A stretch of DNA of 64,000 nt from NCBI GenBank assembly GCA_019422105.1, contig JAHZDZ010000015.1, positions 29,906 through 93,905 on the forward strand, given 5' to 3'. Of this stretch, positions 53,325 through 61,615 are shown piece by piece. Both the position numbers and the translations under genes were made by a program. Position 1 is the first letter of the stretch. Every line of letters begins with the position of its first letter. The notes under the pieces were generated by a model, which was given only the letters and a program-made list of their open reading frames with translations, ran no database searches and had not been told where the DNA came from. Origin of the DNA: Bacillota bacterium (GTDB taxonomy: Bacteria; Bacillota; Clostridia; Lachnospirales; Anaerotignaceae).

Positions 53325-54311
53325 ATGATATACATTGCGTCTAAAAGCAACGACCCCTTTTTTAATATGGCCTTTGAAGAGTATATTTTTGAGAAAATGC
53401 CCAGAGATAAGGAATATTTTATGCTTTGGCAAAACAATAATACCATTGTCGTCGGAAAATACCAGAATACGGTAGAAGAAATCAACCAGGATTATGTGCG
53501 CCAGCACGCTATCAAAATAGTCAGAAGGCTCTCCGGCGGCGGCGCCATGTATCAGGATATGGGAAACCTGAATTTCACGTTTATTGTAGATCAGCACGGA
53601 TCAAAAAGCCTCGATTTCAGTATATTTACAAAGCCTGTCGTAAAAGCATTAAAGCAGCTTGGCGTCAGCGCCGAATTTACCAGCCGCAATGATTTGACCA
53701 TTGATGGGAAAAAGTTTTCCGGCAACTCTCAATACAACAAACAGGGACGCACAATGCATCATGGCACCCTTCTGTTTCACTCCGACCTTGACGTCATTCA
53801 AAAGGCTCTTAAGGTATCGGCAGACAAAATTGAATCCAAAGGCATCAAATCTGTGAGAAGCCGCGTCACAAATATTTACCCATACCTGGATGATAAAGTA
53901 ACGCTGGATAGATTTAAGGAGCTTCTGCTTACATATATGTTCGAGGGACAGTCTTTAGAAGAATACATATTGAGTGTCAAGGATCTGGAAGAAATTCAGA
54001 AGCTGAGCGACGAAAAATACGCCACATGGGATTGGAATTATGGTAAATCCCCCAAATATAATGTCAAAAAAGAAAAAAAGTTTGAAACGGGCAAGCTCTT
54101 TGCCTATATGGATATTGAAAAGGGCAGAATAAAGAGTATACAATTTAACGGCGATTTTTTTGGAAACGGCGATATAGCAGAACTGGAGAAGATACTATCC
54201 GGTGCAGAGCTGAGAATAGAGACTATACAGAAAATACTTGAGAAAACAGAATGCGGCAGCTATATCAAAGGTCTTACGCCGGAAATGCTGGCAGAATTCA
54301 TTGTTTACTGA
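53325..54311 (+). CDS. lplA: Lipoate-protein ligase
   Basis: 328 residues from the ATG at 53325 (AGGAGG 7 nt upstream). Biotin/lipoyl ligase fold: NMAFEEYIFEKM, WQNNNTIVVGKYQN, the substrate loop VRRLSGGGAMYQDMGNLNFTFI, the lysine in IDGKKFSGNSQ and MHHGTLLF, plus a C-terminal accessory domain (about 245-328). It activates free lipoate with ATP and loads it on apo-proteins such as GcvH or dehydrogenase E2. Confidence 0.95.
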   Translation: MIYIASKSNDPFFNMAFEEYIFEKMPRDKEYFMLWQNNNTIVVGKYQNTVEEINQDYVRQHAIKIVRRLSGGGAMYQDMGNLNFTFIVDQHGSKSLDFSIFTKPVVKALKQLGVSAEFTSRNDLTIDGKKFSGNSQYNKQGRTMHHGTLLFHSDLDVIQKALKVSADKIESKGIKSVRSRVTNIYPYLDDKVTLDRFKELLLTYMFEGQSLEEYILSVKDLEEIQKLSDEKYATWDWNYGKSPKYNVKKEKKFETGKLFAYMDIEKGRIKSIQFNGDFFGNGDIAELEKILSGAELRIETIQKILEKTECGSYIKGLTPEMLAEFIVY

Positions 54312-54345
54312 ATGGCAGAAACGCAGACAAAACAGAAATTTACGC

Positions 54346-54390
54346 AGGAGTGCTCAGCCTTCATCCCTGAAGCGGGGCACTCCTTTTTTA
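54346..54390 (+). terminator. Intrinsic terminator after lplA
   Basis: AGGAGTGC/GCACTCCT stem with a long loop, followed by TTTTTT. 54391-54691 holds no convincing gene. Confidence 0.82.
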
Positions 54391-54691
54391 TATCGGCTCC
54401 CAAAATCTCTGCTGAAAAAACACTTCACCCTTTACATACATTCATAAAAAAATAATGATACAATTCTCCTTTCCATTTTGCTCTATAGAATACTTCCCAT
54501 ATTGAAAAACATTGCCGTTTTTTTGCCCCTGCCTGCGGGCCCTTTCATGTACATAATGTATTACTGATTCCCTTAAATGGGAAATAGCCCCTATGGCAAT
54601 ATATTTAAGGTACATCTGATACAAAGCGTAAAAAAATGAACAGATACCCCCGCCCTATGAACTATCTCAAGGTTTTCTTTATTGCCCGTCC

Positions 54692-54732
54692 AAAATAGTT
54701 GTGTTGACAACTATTTTTAACAATGCTATACT
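54692..54732 (+). promoter_or_regulatory. MATE-marR promoter with palindromic operator
   Basis: TTGACA (54704-54709), 17-bp spacer, TATACT (54727-54732). A perfect palindrome AAAATAGTTGT-N4-ACAACTATTTT (54692-54717) covers the -35. It is the obvious site for the MarR protein encoded at the end of this operon. Confidence 0.88.
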
Positions 54733-54776
54733 TTTTATAAAAGCAAAACAGAAGCAAAGGATGTGGTGACAGCAAA

Positions 54777-56168
54777 ATGAATCAGGAATTAAGCATGGAG
54801 CAAAAGGACAACGAAAAATTTATAAAAATGACACAGACGCCCGTAGAAAAGCTTGTCTGCACTCTGGCAGTGCCCACAATTATCAGTATGATGATTTCGT
54901 CTATTTACAATATGGCGGATACCTTCTTTGTCGGAAAAATCGGCACCTCCGCCACCGGCGCAGTAGGCATATCCTTTGCCCTTATGGCAATCATTCAGGC
55001 GGTGGGCTTTACACTGGGCATAGGAAGCGGTAATTACGTTTCACGGCTTCTTGGACAGAGAAACCGTCAGTATGCCTCCAACATCGTCTCCACCGCCGTA
55101 CTGACCGCTTTGGGGGTGGGTCTGTTTCTCGGCGTGCTGGGCCTTATTTTCATCAATCCCCTGGTCAGAATACTTGGCGCAACGGATACCATATTCCCCT
55201 ACGCAAAAGCATACGTCCGTTATATACTCATCGGCACGCCGTACATGATGGCGGCCTTTGTTATGAACAATATCCTCCGTTTTCAGGGAAGCTCCTTTTA
55301 CGCAATGCTCGGCATCGGAACCGGCGGCGTTCTGAATATAATCCTTGACCCAATTTTTATTTTTACCTTTCATATGGGTACCGCAGGCGCGGCCCTTGCC
55401 ACTATTATCAGCCAGTTCATCAGCTTTCTTATACTGCTCCACAACTGTGCAGTCGGCGGCAATATTAAAGTTACCATAAAAGATTTTACGCCAAAATGGT
55501 CCATATACAGGGAAATCCTCAGAAACGGACTGCCCTCCTTCTACAGGCAGAGTCTTTCCAGCATTTCCATGATATGCCTTAATTTCAGCGCCCACCCCTA
55601 CGGAGATGCTGCCATTGCCGCAATGTCAATTGTTACCAGAGTATTTCAGTTCGCCCTCTCGGCCCTACTGGGCTTTGGTCAAGGGTTCCAGCCCGTATGC
55701 GGCTTTAACTACGGCGCGAGGCTTTACCGCCGTGTACTGGACGCCTTTTGGTTTTGCGTAAAGCTGGCGGCAGTTGTTCTGGTTCTTATGGGCATACTTG
55801 GTTATATGTTTGCCCCCCAGATTATCGCAATATTCCGTAAGGAGGATCTGGAGGTTATAGAAATTGGTACCTGGGCCCTTCGCTACCAGTGTATTACCTT
55901 TCCTCTCGCTTCCTGGATTATCATCAATAATATGTTTTTGCAGACAATCGGAAAAAGCGGGAAGGCTTCTATTCTCTCCCTATCCCGCCAGGGGTTGTTT
56001 TTCCTGCCTGCTATTTTTATACTGCCCCGCTTTTTTGGTATTATGGGTGTCCAGATTAGCCAGCCTGTGGCGGACATATGCTCCTTTCTCATTGCTATCC
56101 CCCTTGGCATAAGCACCCTGAGAGAGCTGAGAAGTGAATGTAACCATCCAAAGGAGGCCTTAAAGTAA
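54777..56168 (+). CDS. MATE-family efflux transporter (second)
   Basis: 463 residues, about 12 membrane helices. LAVPTIISMMISSIYNMADTFFVGKIG, GFTLGIGSGNYVSRLLGQRN, LDPIFIFTFHMGTAGAALATIISQ, GLPSFYRQSLSSISMI and GFGQGFQPVCGFNYGARLYRRV mark the MepA-like branch. Drug or metabolite export by Na+/H+ exchange. Its stop overlaps the marR start (TAATG), so both are made together. Confidence 0.93.
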   Translation: MNQELSMEQKDNEKFIKMTQTPVEKLVCTLAVPTIISMMISSIYNMADTFFVGKIGTSATGAVGISFALMAIIQAVGFTLGIGSGNYVSRLLGQRNRQYASNIVSTAVLTALGVGLFLGVLGLIFINPLVRILGATDTIFPYAKAYVRYILIGTPYMMAAFVMNNILRFQGSSFYAMLGIGTGGVLNIILDPIFIFTFHMGTAGAALATIISQFISFLILLHNCAVGGNIKVTIKDFTPKWSIYREILRNGLPSFYRQSLSSISMICLNFSAHPYGDAAIAAMSIVTRVFQFALSALLGFGQGFQPVCGFNYGARLYRRVLDAFWFCVKLAAVVLVLMGILGYMFAPQIIAIFRKEDLEVIEIGTWALRYQCITFPLASWIIINNMFLQTIGKSGKASILSLSRQGLFFLPAIFILPRFFGIMGVQISQPVADICSFLIAIPLGISTLRELRSECNHPKEALK

Positions 56169-56602
56169 TGGGGCATATTCTTGTCAACAAAACCATATCG
56201 ACACTTTACCGCTATAATCAGCGCTTCTTTTCCCAGAAGCTGCGGGAAAAAAATATTCCCGTTGAATTGGGCCATATTCCCTTTCTCATGCAGGTATACC
56301 GGCATCCCGGCATAACACAGGACGGCATTTCCGCCATCACAGGCATGGACAAAGGCACAACGGCAAAATGCATTAAGCAGATGGAAAAACTTGGATTTAT
56401 CGTCCGTAAAACCGATGCTCTGGACAAACGAGTCAATCATGTCTATATCACCTCCCTTGCAATGGAATTTCGGGATGAGCTGTTCCAGATGATAGAGGAT
56501 CTCCATTCCGTACTGTATCAGGGCTTTCAGGAGCAGGACATTGAAACTGTCAATTCCTTTCTGGAAAAAATGATGGATAACGTCACCTCCTATTTAAAGT
56601 AA
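56168..56602 (+). CDS. MarR-family regulator of the second MATE operon
   Basis: 144 residues. Winged helix: VELGHIPFLMQVYRHPGITQDGISAITGMDKGTTAKCIKQMEKLGFIVRKTDALDKRVNHVYIT, with N- and C-terminal dimer helices. Probably represses the operon at 54692-54717, whose palindrome differs from the first cassette's, so the two regulators should not cross-talk. Confidence 0.92.
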   Translation: MGHILVNKTISTLYRYNQRFFSQKLREKNIPVELGHIPFLMQVYRHPGITQDGISAITGMDKGTTAKCIKQMEKLGFIVRKTDALDKRVNHVYITSLAMEFRDELFQMIEDLHSVLYQGFQEQDIETVNSFLEKMMDNVTSYLK

Positions 56603-56638
56603 AACAGAAAAACCCAAAACTGTATTTGAATTAAAAAA

Positions 56639-56680
56639 AAGTCCCTCTTCCTGCCGTTTTCAAGCAGAAAGGGGGACTTT
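56639..56680. terminator. Bidirectional terminator between converging operons
   Basis: AAGTCCC..CTGC/GCAG..GGGACTT stem, preceded by eight A and followed by TT; works best for the minus strand (blaR1). Confidence 0.75.
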
Positions 56681-56794
56681 GTGCGATATCATCTTTTCCT
56701 ATATGGCAAAACTCTCTTTCTGAAAGCAATTGCCATCGTATCCCGCGTACAAGTTTTTCTTTCAGCGGCTGATACCCGTTCATAGCAAGCACTT

Positions 56795-58573
56795 TCAGTG
56801 ATAAATATCCTTCTCGGCCAGTATGGACAATGCAATTTGAGAGGCCATGCTTCCTCCTGCGTTATCCTCTCCCGTAATATGGCAGGCAAAGAAATAGGTA
56901 TTTTCTTCTTTTTCCACATATCCGACAAACCAGCCGTTACGGATTTCCCCGTTAATGTCTCCTGAGCCTGTTTTCCCGTAAAGAGCGGCTTCCCCATTAT
57001 CAGAAAGGGCAATTGCCTGTTTTACACTGTCTGTATAGGCCTTCTGAAATCCCAGACTGCCGCTGTGGAATTTGTCCAAAAGCATTACCTGCTCAAGGGG
57101 TGAAATCTTCAAGGAAGATTCCAGCCAGAATCTGTCCTCCCCGCCGCTGAAGTCACAGTTTCCGTATTCTATGTCTCTTAAGTATTCCTGCTCTTTGGAA
57201 AAACCAACCTGCTTATTCAACGCATGAAAATACCAGTTTGCAGAATACTGCATTGCCGTATCCAGATTTTGATTCCTGTTCCATTCCTCAATAGGGTATA
57301 TTGTTTTGTCCCATTTCAGCACAGACGCTTCCGGTGTAATAACTTTCTCCTCCAAAGCAATCAAAGCACTGTATATTTTGTAAGTGGAATCAGGCGATAC
57401 TCTGTTTTCCGCATCCTTCTCATTATATACCGTGTATATGCCATTGTTTTTGTCATAGAGCACAAAACTACCCTGAAAGCCCTGAAAGAAAGCGCTGAAA
57501 TTCTCATATACCGTCTGTGCCGTATCAAAAACAGCTCCACGGCTGCCCGCCACAGCGCAGATAGAAGGAGCCTGGGCAATGATCATCAGAAAAATGGAGA
57601 AAAAAACAAGTATGCTTTTGAACTTCAGCCACAGGCTCTCCCGTGAATAGGCAGCTATCTTTTCAATTCTTTTTTTCATCTGCCTTTTGGTGCCTCCCAT
57701 ATCGGCAGCGGTGGACAGAAGTAAGCCCGCGTTTCTTTTTTCCATGAAGTGCAGGATTGTCATGCCATAGGCTTTGATACAATTTCCGGCGGCCGTATCC
57801 AATACTCTCCTGTCACAGAATATTTCACGCTCCTCCCGTAACTGGCGGAAGGCAAACCAAACCAGCGGATGAAACCAGTACAGCGCAGTAAAGAGGCAAA
57901 CAACATAATTCATGAATATATCCTTATTTTTGTAGTGGCTTAATTCATGGCATACAATAAATTTGATCTCTTGCGGGGGCATCATTTCCTCAATGGCATA
58001 GGGCAGTAAAATGCAGGGACGGAATAAGCCGAATATAACAGGAGATTTGATATTCCTGCCCCTTCTCATCTCTATTTCTTGATAAATGCCCATCTCATCG
58101 GTGCATTCTCTCAAAATAGCATTCAGACCCTCTGTCGCCGGTAATAGCACTTTTTTTGTGCGGTACAATTTCAGACTGCCGTAAATAATAAAGGCAAGCA
58201 CAAACAGAATCCCAGCCAGCCAAAGGAGAATCAGAAGCTCAGCCGTCTGCTCCGGCAAAAAGCGATTGACAGAAACCGTAAAATCATTCTGCCACCCGCT
58301 CGCCTCCCAGGGAATATTTGATGCCGCTTCGCCCTGAGGCGAAGAAAAAGCGGTCAGAGAAATCCCCCTGAAAAACTTGCCGGATGTCTGAGCCAAAACC
58401 GAATGCAGGGGAAAAAACGGAAGGGCCAGAAGCAAAAAAACCAGGTACCATAGTTTATACTGACATGCCACTGACAGCTGTCTTTGAAGGCCTCTTTTGA
58501 GCATCAGTATAAAACCAAGCAGCACTGTGACAAACAGCAGGCTCGCACCAAAACGGGCCGCAATAGCAACCAT
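56795..58573 (-). CDS. blaR1: BlaR1/MecR1-type beta-lactam sensor protease
   Basis: 592 residues. Four membrane helices (about 8-25, 40-56, 110-132, 317-335) and an M56 zinc protease loop with H209-E-L-S-H213. The extracellular C-terminal sensor (about 345-592) is a class D-like penicillin binder: S396-T-Y-K399, S444-A-N, Y470-G-N and K534-T-G. By family, acylation of Ser396 switches on cleavage of the BlaI repressor. The start overlaps the blaI stop at 58573. Confidence 0.92.
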   Translation of the reverse strand: MVAIAARFGASLLFVTVLLGFILMLKRGLQRQLSVACQYKLWYLVFLLLALPFFPLHSVLAQTSGKFFRGISLTAFSSPQGEAASNIPWEASGWQNDFTVSVNRFLPEQTAELLILLWLAGILFVLAFIIYGSLKLYRTKKVLLPATEGLNAILRECTDEMGIYQEIEMRRGRNIKSPVIFGLFRPCILLPYAIEEMMPPQEIKFIVCHELSHYKNKDIFMNYVVCLFTALYWFHPLVWFAFRQLREEREIFCDRRVLDTAAGNCIKAYGMTILHFMEKRNAGLLLSTAADMGGTKRQMKKRIEKIAAYSRESLWLKFKSILVFFSIFLMIIAQAPSICAVAGSRGAVFDTAQTVYENFSAFFQGFQGSFVLYDKNNGIYTVYNEKDAENRVSPDSTYKIYSALIALEEKVITPEASVLKWDKTIYPIEEWNRNQNLDTAMQYSANWYFHALNKQVGFSKEQEYLRDIEYGNCDFSGGEDRFWLESSLKISPLEQVMLLDKFHSGSLGFQKAYTDSVKQAIALSDNGEAALYGKTGSGDINGEIRNGWFVGYVEKEENTYFFACHITGEDNAGGSMASQIALSILAEKDIYH

Positions 58574-58959
58574 TATGCCTCACCCTCTTTTTGTTTTGTA
58601 TCAAGAATTTGTTTCAGCTCTTCTATCTCCTTTTCAGTAAGCTTATCCTGCTCTAAAAAATTCAGCACCATGGAATTCAAGGCGCCATGATAGAACCTCT
58701 GCAAAAAAGAGCTGCTCTCCTCTGTTAGATACTCCTTTTCCTCCACCAATGGCGAGTAAACAAATACCCTGCTGTTTTTCACATAGCTTAACGCCCCTTT
58801 TTTTACAAGTCTTGAAAGTAATGTCTGTATGGTCTTAGGGCTCCAGTCATTGGCGCCCTTTAACCTTTCTATCACCTCATTGGTGCTGATAGGAGCATAG
58901 TCCCATATGATTTTCATAATTTCATACTCCGCTTCTGAAATCTTTGGTATTTTTTTCAC
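58573..58959 (-). CDS. blaI: BlaI/MecI-family repressor
   Basis: 128 residues from a GTG 11 nt after GGAG. Winged helix ISEAEYEIMKIIWDYAPISTNEVIERLKGANDWSPKTIQTLLSRLVKKGALSY, then a C-terminal dimer part (SSFLQRFYHGALNSMVLNFLEQDKLTEKEIEELKQIL) holding the cleavage site region. Three TACA-N2-TGTA boxes lie between it and the divergent PBP gene. Confidence 0.94.
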   Translation of the reverse strand: MKKIPKISEAEYEIMKIIWDYAPISTNEVIERLKGANDWSPKTIQTLLSRLVKKGALSYVKNSRVFVYSPLVEEKEYLTEESSSFLQRFYHGALNSMVLNFLEQDKLTEKEIEELKQILDTKQKEGEA

Positions 58960-58974
58960 CGCTTCACCATCTCC

Positions 58975-59021
58975 TACAAATGTAATAAAAAAAGTATACC
59001 ATATTCTAAAAAATAAATCAA
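58975..59021 (-). promoter_or_regulatory. blaI promoter and operator 1
   Basis: Minus strand TTGATT (59021-59016), 17-bp spacer, TATACT (58998-58993) with an extended TGG. Box TACATTTGTA (58984-58975) covers the expected start point. Confidence 0.85.
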
Positions 59022-59059
59022 AGACATTTCGGCCTTCCTATCTGTTTTTGAATAAATAG

Positions 59060-59110
59060 TTGACTTTTATATCCTACACATGTAATATTTTAATTAATAT
59101 TACGTATGTA
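59060..59110 (+). promoter_or_regulatory. PBP promoter with BlaI operators 2 and 3
   Basis: TTGACT (59060-59065), 17-bp spacer, TAATAT (59083-59088). Box TACACATGTA (59075-59084) overlaps spacer and -10; box TACGTATGTA within ATTACGTATGTAAT (59099-59112) covers the initial transcribed region. Confidence 0.87.
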
Positions 59111-59131
59111 ATTTTTAATGGAGTGATTTAT

Positions 59132-61117
59132 ATGAAAAACAAACTGCATATTCTGCGTTTACTGTTCCTGTTTCTTCTTTTCTGCCTGATTACCAGAATC
59201 GCCTATATTAAGCTCTGCTACGGTTCTGCTTACGAGGCCAGTGCAAAGCTGCAATCTCTGGGCGCCTTAAATGAAACCCTTCCCCCCTCCAGAGGGCTGG
59301 TACTGGACAGAAACGGGCTTCCTCTTGCTGAAAATATGCCGGTTTATGACGTCATATTGGAACCCATAATATTGGCGCAGCTCTCCGAAAAGGAGCAGAA
59401 AAAAACAATTGAAACGCTCAGTCTCCTGCTGTCACTTCCCGAAGAGGAATTGTGGACTGCTCTCGCCACAGACAGCAACGGCGTCCTGCTTCATCATACC
59501 TATTATTATCCTATCGCGAAATCGGTTTCCTTTGAGACAGCGGCCCTAATAGAAGAAAAGGAGCTAAAGGGCGCATGGCTTGAAAAAAAGGAAAAGCGGT
59601 ATTATCCTTATAAAACACTGGCGTCCCATGTCATAGGCTTTCTCAGGGGAAACGCCGCCTGGGGAATCGAAAACAGCTATGACTTTCTCCTGAAAGGACA
59701 GAGTGGCAGAAAATTCAGAAAGTACCAAAACGGGCGGGCCGTTAATGAGTACTATCCCGCAAAGAACGGCTGCACACTGATAACCACTCTGGACACTTCC
59801 ATACAGCAGATTGCGGAAAAAGGTGTCTCGGAAGCAATGCATTCCTTTCCCTGCGAAACAGCTTCCGTTATTGTGATGAATCCCAATACAGGAGAGGTAT
59901 TAGGTATGGCCTCCTCCGCTTCCTTAGACTGCAATTTCCCTTCCCTGCCAACAGGTGCAGCGGAAGAAGCCTTTGAAAAACTGACAGGGGAAGAACAGTC
60001 GGATTATTTGAGCAAAATGTGGAACAACTTCAATATTTCCAGCACCTTTGAGCCCGGTTCCATCTTCAAACCCATGCTGGTGGCAGCGGCACTGGATGAA
60101 AATATTATTACCCCTGGAACACAATTTTACTGTCAGGGCTTTCAGCAGGTTGCGGACAGGAAAATACATTGTATAAGACGGAGCGGCCATGGGACAGAAT
60201 CTCTGGAGGATGCTATTTCCAATTCCTGCAATGTGGCTATGATGGAAATTGCTGATAAAATGGGCCGCGATTTGTTCTATCAATACCAGACAGATTTTGG
60301 ATTCGGACAAAAAACAGGTATAGACCTCCCCAATGAGGTCAGCGCCGCTTCCCTTGTATATCCCTGTGAAGCTCTGGGACCGGTAGAGCTTGCCACCAGT
60401 TCCTTCGGCCAGTCCTTTAACTGTACGCCCATACAGGCTATCACCGCTTTTTGTGTTCTGGCAAACGGAGGCAATCTGGTAAAGCCCTACGTTGTATCCC
60501 AGGCAGTAGACAGTGACGGAAATGTTATCTTTGAAAATAAACCCGAAATTGTAAAAAAGGTTGTCTCAGCACAATCCTGTGAAATCGTCAACGCTTACCT
60601 GAAAGCAGTTGTGGAGAGGGGAACAGGAAAAAAAGCAAAAATTGAGGGTTATTCCATCGCTGGTAAATCGGGAACAGGAGAACAAGGCAACCGTAAGCAA
60701 GAGCAATATACCATTACCTTCGCCGGTTTTTTCCCTGCTGAGGAGCCTCAAATCGCCATACTGGTCGTCATAGATAAACCGGAGGAATACGCAGACGGCG
60801 TTACAACTGCCGCACCTGCTTTCCGCACGGTAGCAGAGGAAATAATACAATATCTGAAGCTTGAGCCAGACGGCCGCGGAAATTCTGTTCCTCAAAATAC
60901 ATTTATACTGCCTGATTTCACCTATATGTCATCGGAAAGCGCCCTTCAAACCCTTTCGGATAACGGCATCTCCGCACAAATCGTTGGACATGGCAATGCT
61001 GTGATAAACCAGTTTCCCAAAGAGGGGGTTGCAGCGGATTCCTCAACAAAAGTAATGCTCTACACAAATAGTAAAGATTCATCAAATATTTTGTCCAACA
61101 TATCCGGTCCCTCATAA
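59132..61117 (+). CDS. Class B penicillin-binding protein (SpoVD/FtsI-like) with PASTA domain
   Basis: 661 residues from the ATG at 59132 (GGAG 8 nt upstream; the longer frame runs over the operators). One membrane helix (about 6-24), an N-terminal dimerisation domain (PPSRGLVLDRNGLPLAENMPVYDV), then the transpeptidase: S310-I-F-K313, S365-C-N367 and K512-S-G-T-G. A PASTA domain ends the protein (about 593-646). It crosslinks peptidoglycan. Divergent from blaI-blaR1 with BlaI boxes in its promoter, so it should be induced by beta-lactams and may be a low-affinity substitute PBP. It lacks a MecA N-terminal (NTF2-like) domain. Confidence 0.92.
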   Translation: MKNKLHILRLLFLFLLFCLITRIAYIKLCYGSAYEASAKLQSLGALNETLPPSRGLVLDRNGLPLAENMPVYDVILEPIILAQLSEKEQKKTIETLSLLLSLPEEELWTALATDSNGVLLHHTYYYPIAKSVSFETAALIEEKELKGAWLEKKEKRYYPYKTLASHVIGFLRGNAAWGIENSYDFLLKGQSGRKFRKYQNGRAVNEYYPAKNGCTLITTLDTSIQQIAEKGVSEAMHSFPCETASVIVMNPNTGEVLGMASSASLDCNFPSLPTGAAEEAFEKLTGEEQSDYLSKMWNNFNISSTFEPGSIFKPMLVAAALDENIITPGTQFYCQGFQQVADRKIHCIRRSGHGTESLEDAISNSCNVAMMEIADKMGRDLFYQYQTDFGFGQKTGIDLPNEVSAASLVYPCEALGPVELATSSFGQSFNCTPIQAITAFCVLANGGNLVKPYVVSQAVDSDGNVIFENKPEIVKKVVSAQSCEIVNAYLKAVVERGTGKKAKIEGYSIAGKSGTGEQGNRKQEQYTITFAGFFPAEEPQIAILVVIDKPEEYADGVTTAAPAFRTVAEEIIQYLKLEPDGRGNSVPQNTFILPDFTYMSSESALQTLSDNGISAQIVGHGNAVINQFPKEGVAADSSTKVMLYTNSKDSSNILSNISGPS

Positions 61118-61143
61118 AAGTATTATGAAGTATAAAAAATAAA

Positions 61144-61182
61144 ACGGCAGTAAAACCGAAAATTATCAGGTTTTACTGCCGT
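61144..61182 (-). terminator. Intrinsic terminator
   Basis: ACGGCAGTAAAACC/GGTTTTACTGCCGT perfect 14-bp stem, 11-nt loop, then TTTTATTTTTT on the minus strand. It ends the topB transcript and may also stop the convergent PBP transcript. Confidence 0.85.
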
Positions 61183-61303
61183 AAATGAAAAAGCCGGCCT
61201 TTTTGTATGCAGCTTTCCCTCTATCTCTTTTTCTGGTATGCTGTCCGTAAGTCAGAAAGCAAGCCCGATATGATGAAAAAGTCCTTGCATAGCAAAAACA
61301 GGC

Positions 61304-61612
61304 TCATGACGCCCCATACTCATATCCCATATCCATCATCCTTCTGGTATTTTCTTCATTGGAATCTTCTTTCAGTTCATATTCCCCGATCATAGCAAAA
61401 AGAAATTTTTCCGGTTTACTTTTTGGTACAGCCGTTTTAATCACTTCCCTGACAGCTTCCCCAAACTGCTCTAAATTGTAGTCCAATGGCAGCTTTAATT
61501 TTCTCGCGGCCAATCCGAGGGCATAAGCATACTCATTGTCGGAAAGAAAAATACCGCCGTTTATGGAATTCATTCTGATGTGCACCGATTGTGCTGTAAT
61601 CTGCGGAATCAT
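61304..61612 (-). CDS. Small conserved-looking protein downstream of topB
   Basis: 102 residues, AAGGGG 7 nt before the ATG, starting 3 nt after the topB stop. Helical, no signal or membrane helix: INGGIFLSDNEYAYALGLAARKLKLPLDYNLEQFGEAVREVI. Translational coupling suggests a shared role with topoisomerase III; family not recognised. Confidence 0.65.
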   Translation of the reverse strand: MIPQITAQSVHIRMNSINGGIFLSDNEYAYALGLAARKLKLPLDYNLEQFGEAVREVIKTAVPKSKPEKFLFAMIGEYELKEDSNEENTRRMMDMGYEYGAS

Positions 61613-61615
61613 AAA

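Noticed and set aside
54442..54624. 60-residue minus-strand ORF
   Set aside because: No ribosome site and no recognisable features; the region looks like plain intergenic DNA before the MATE promoter.
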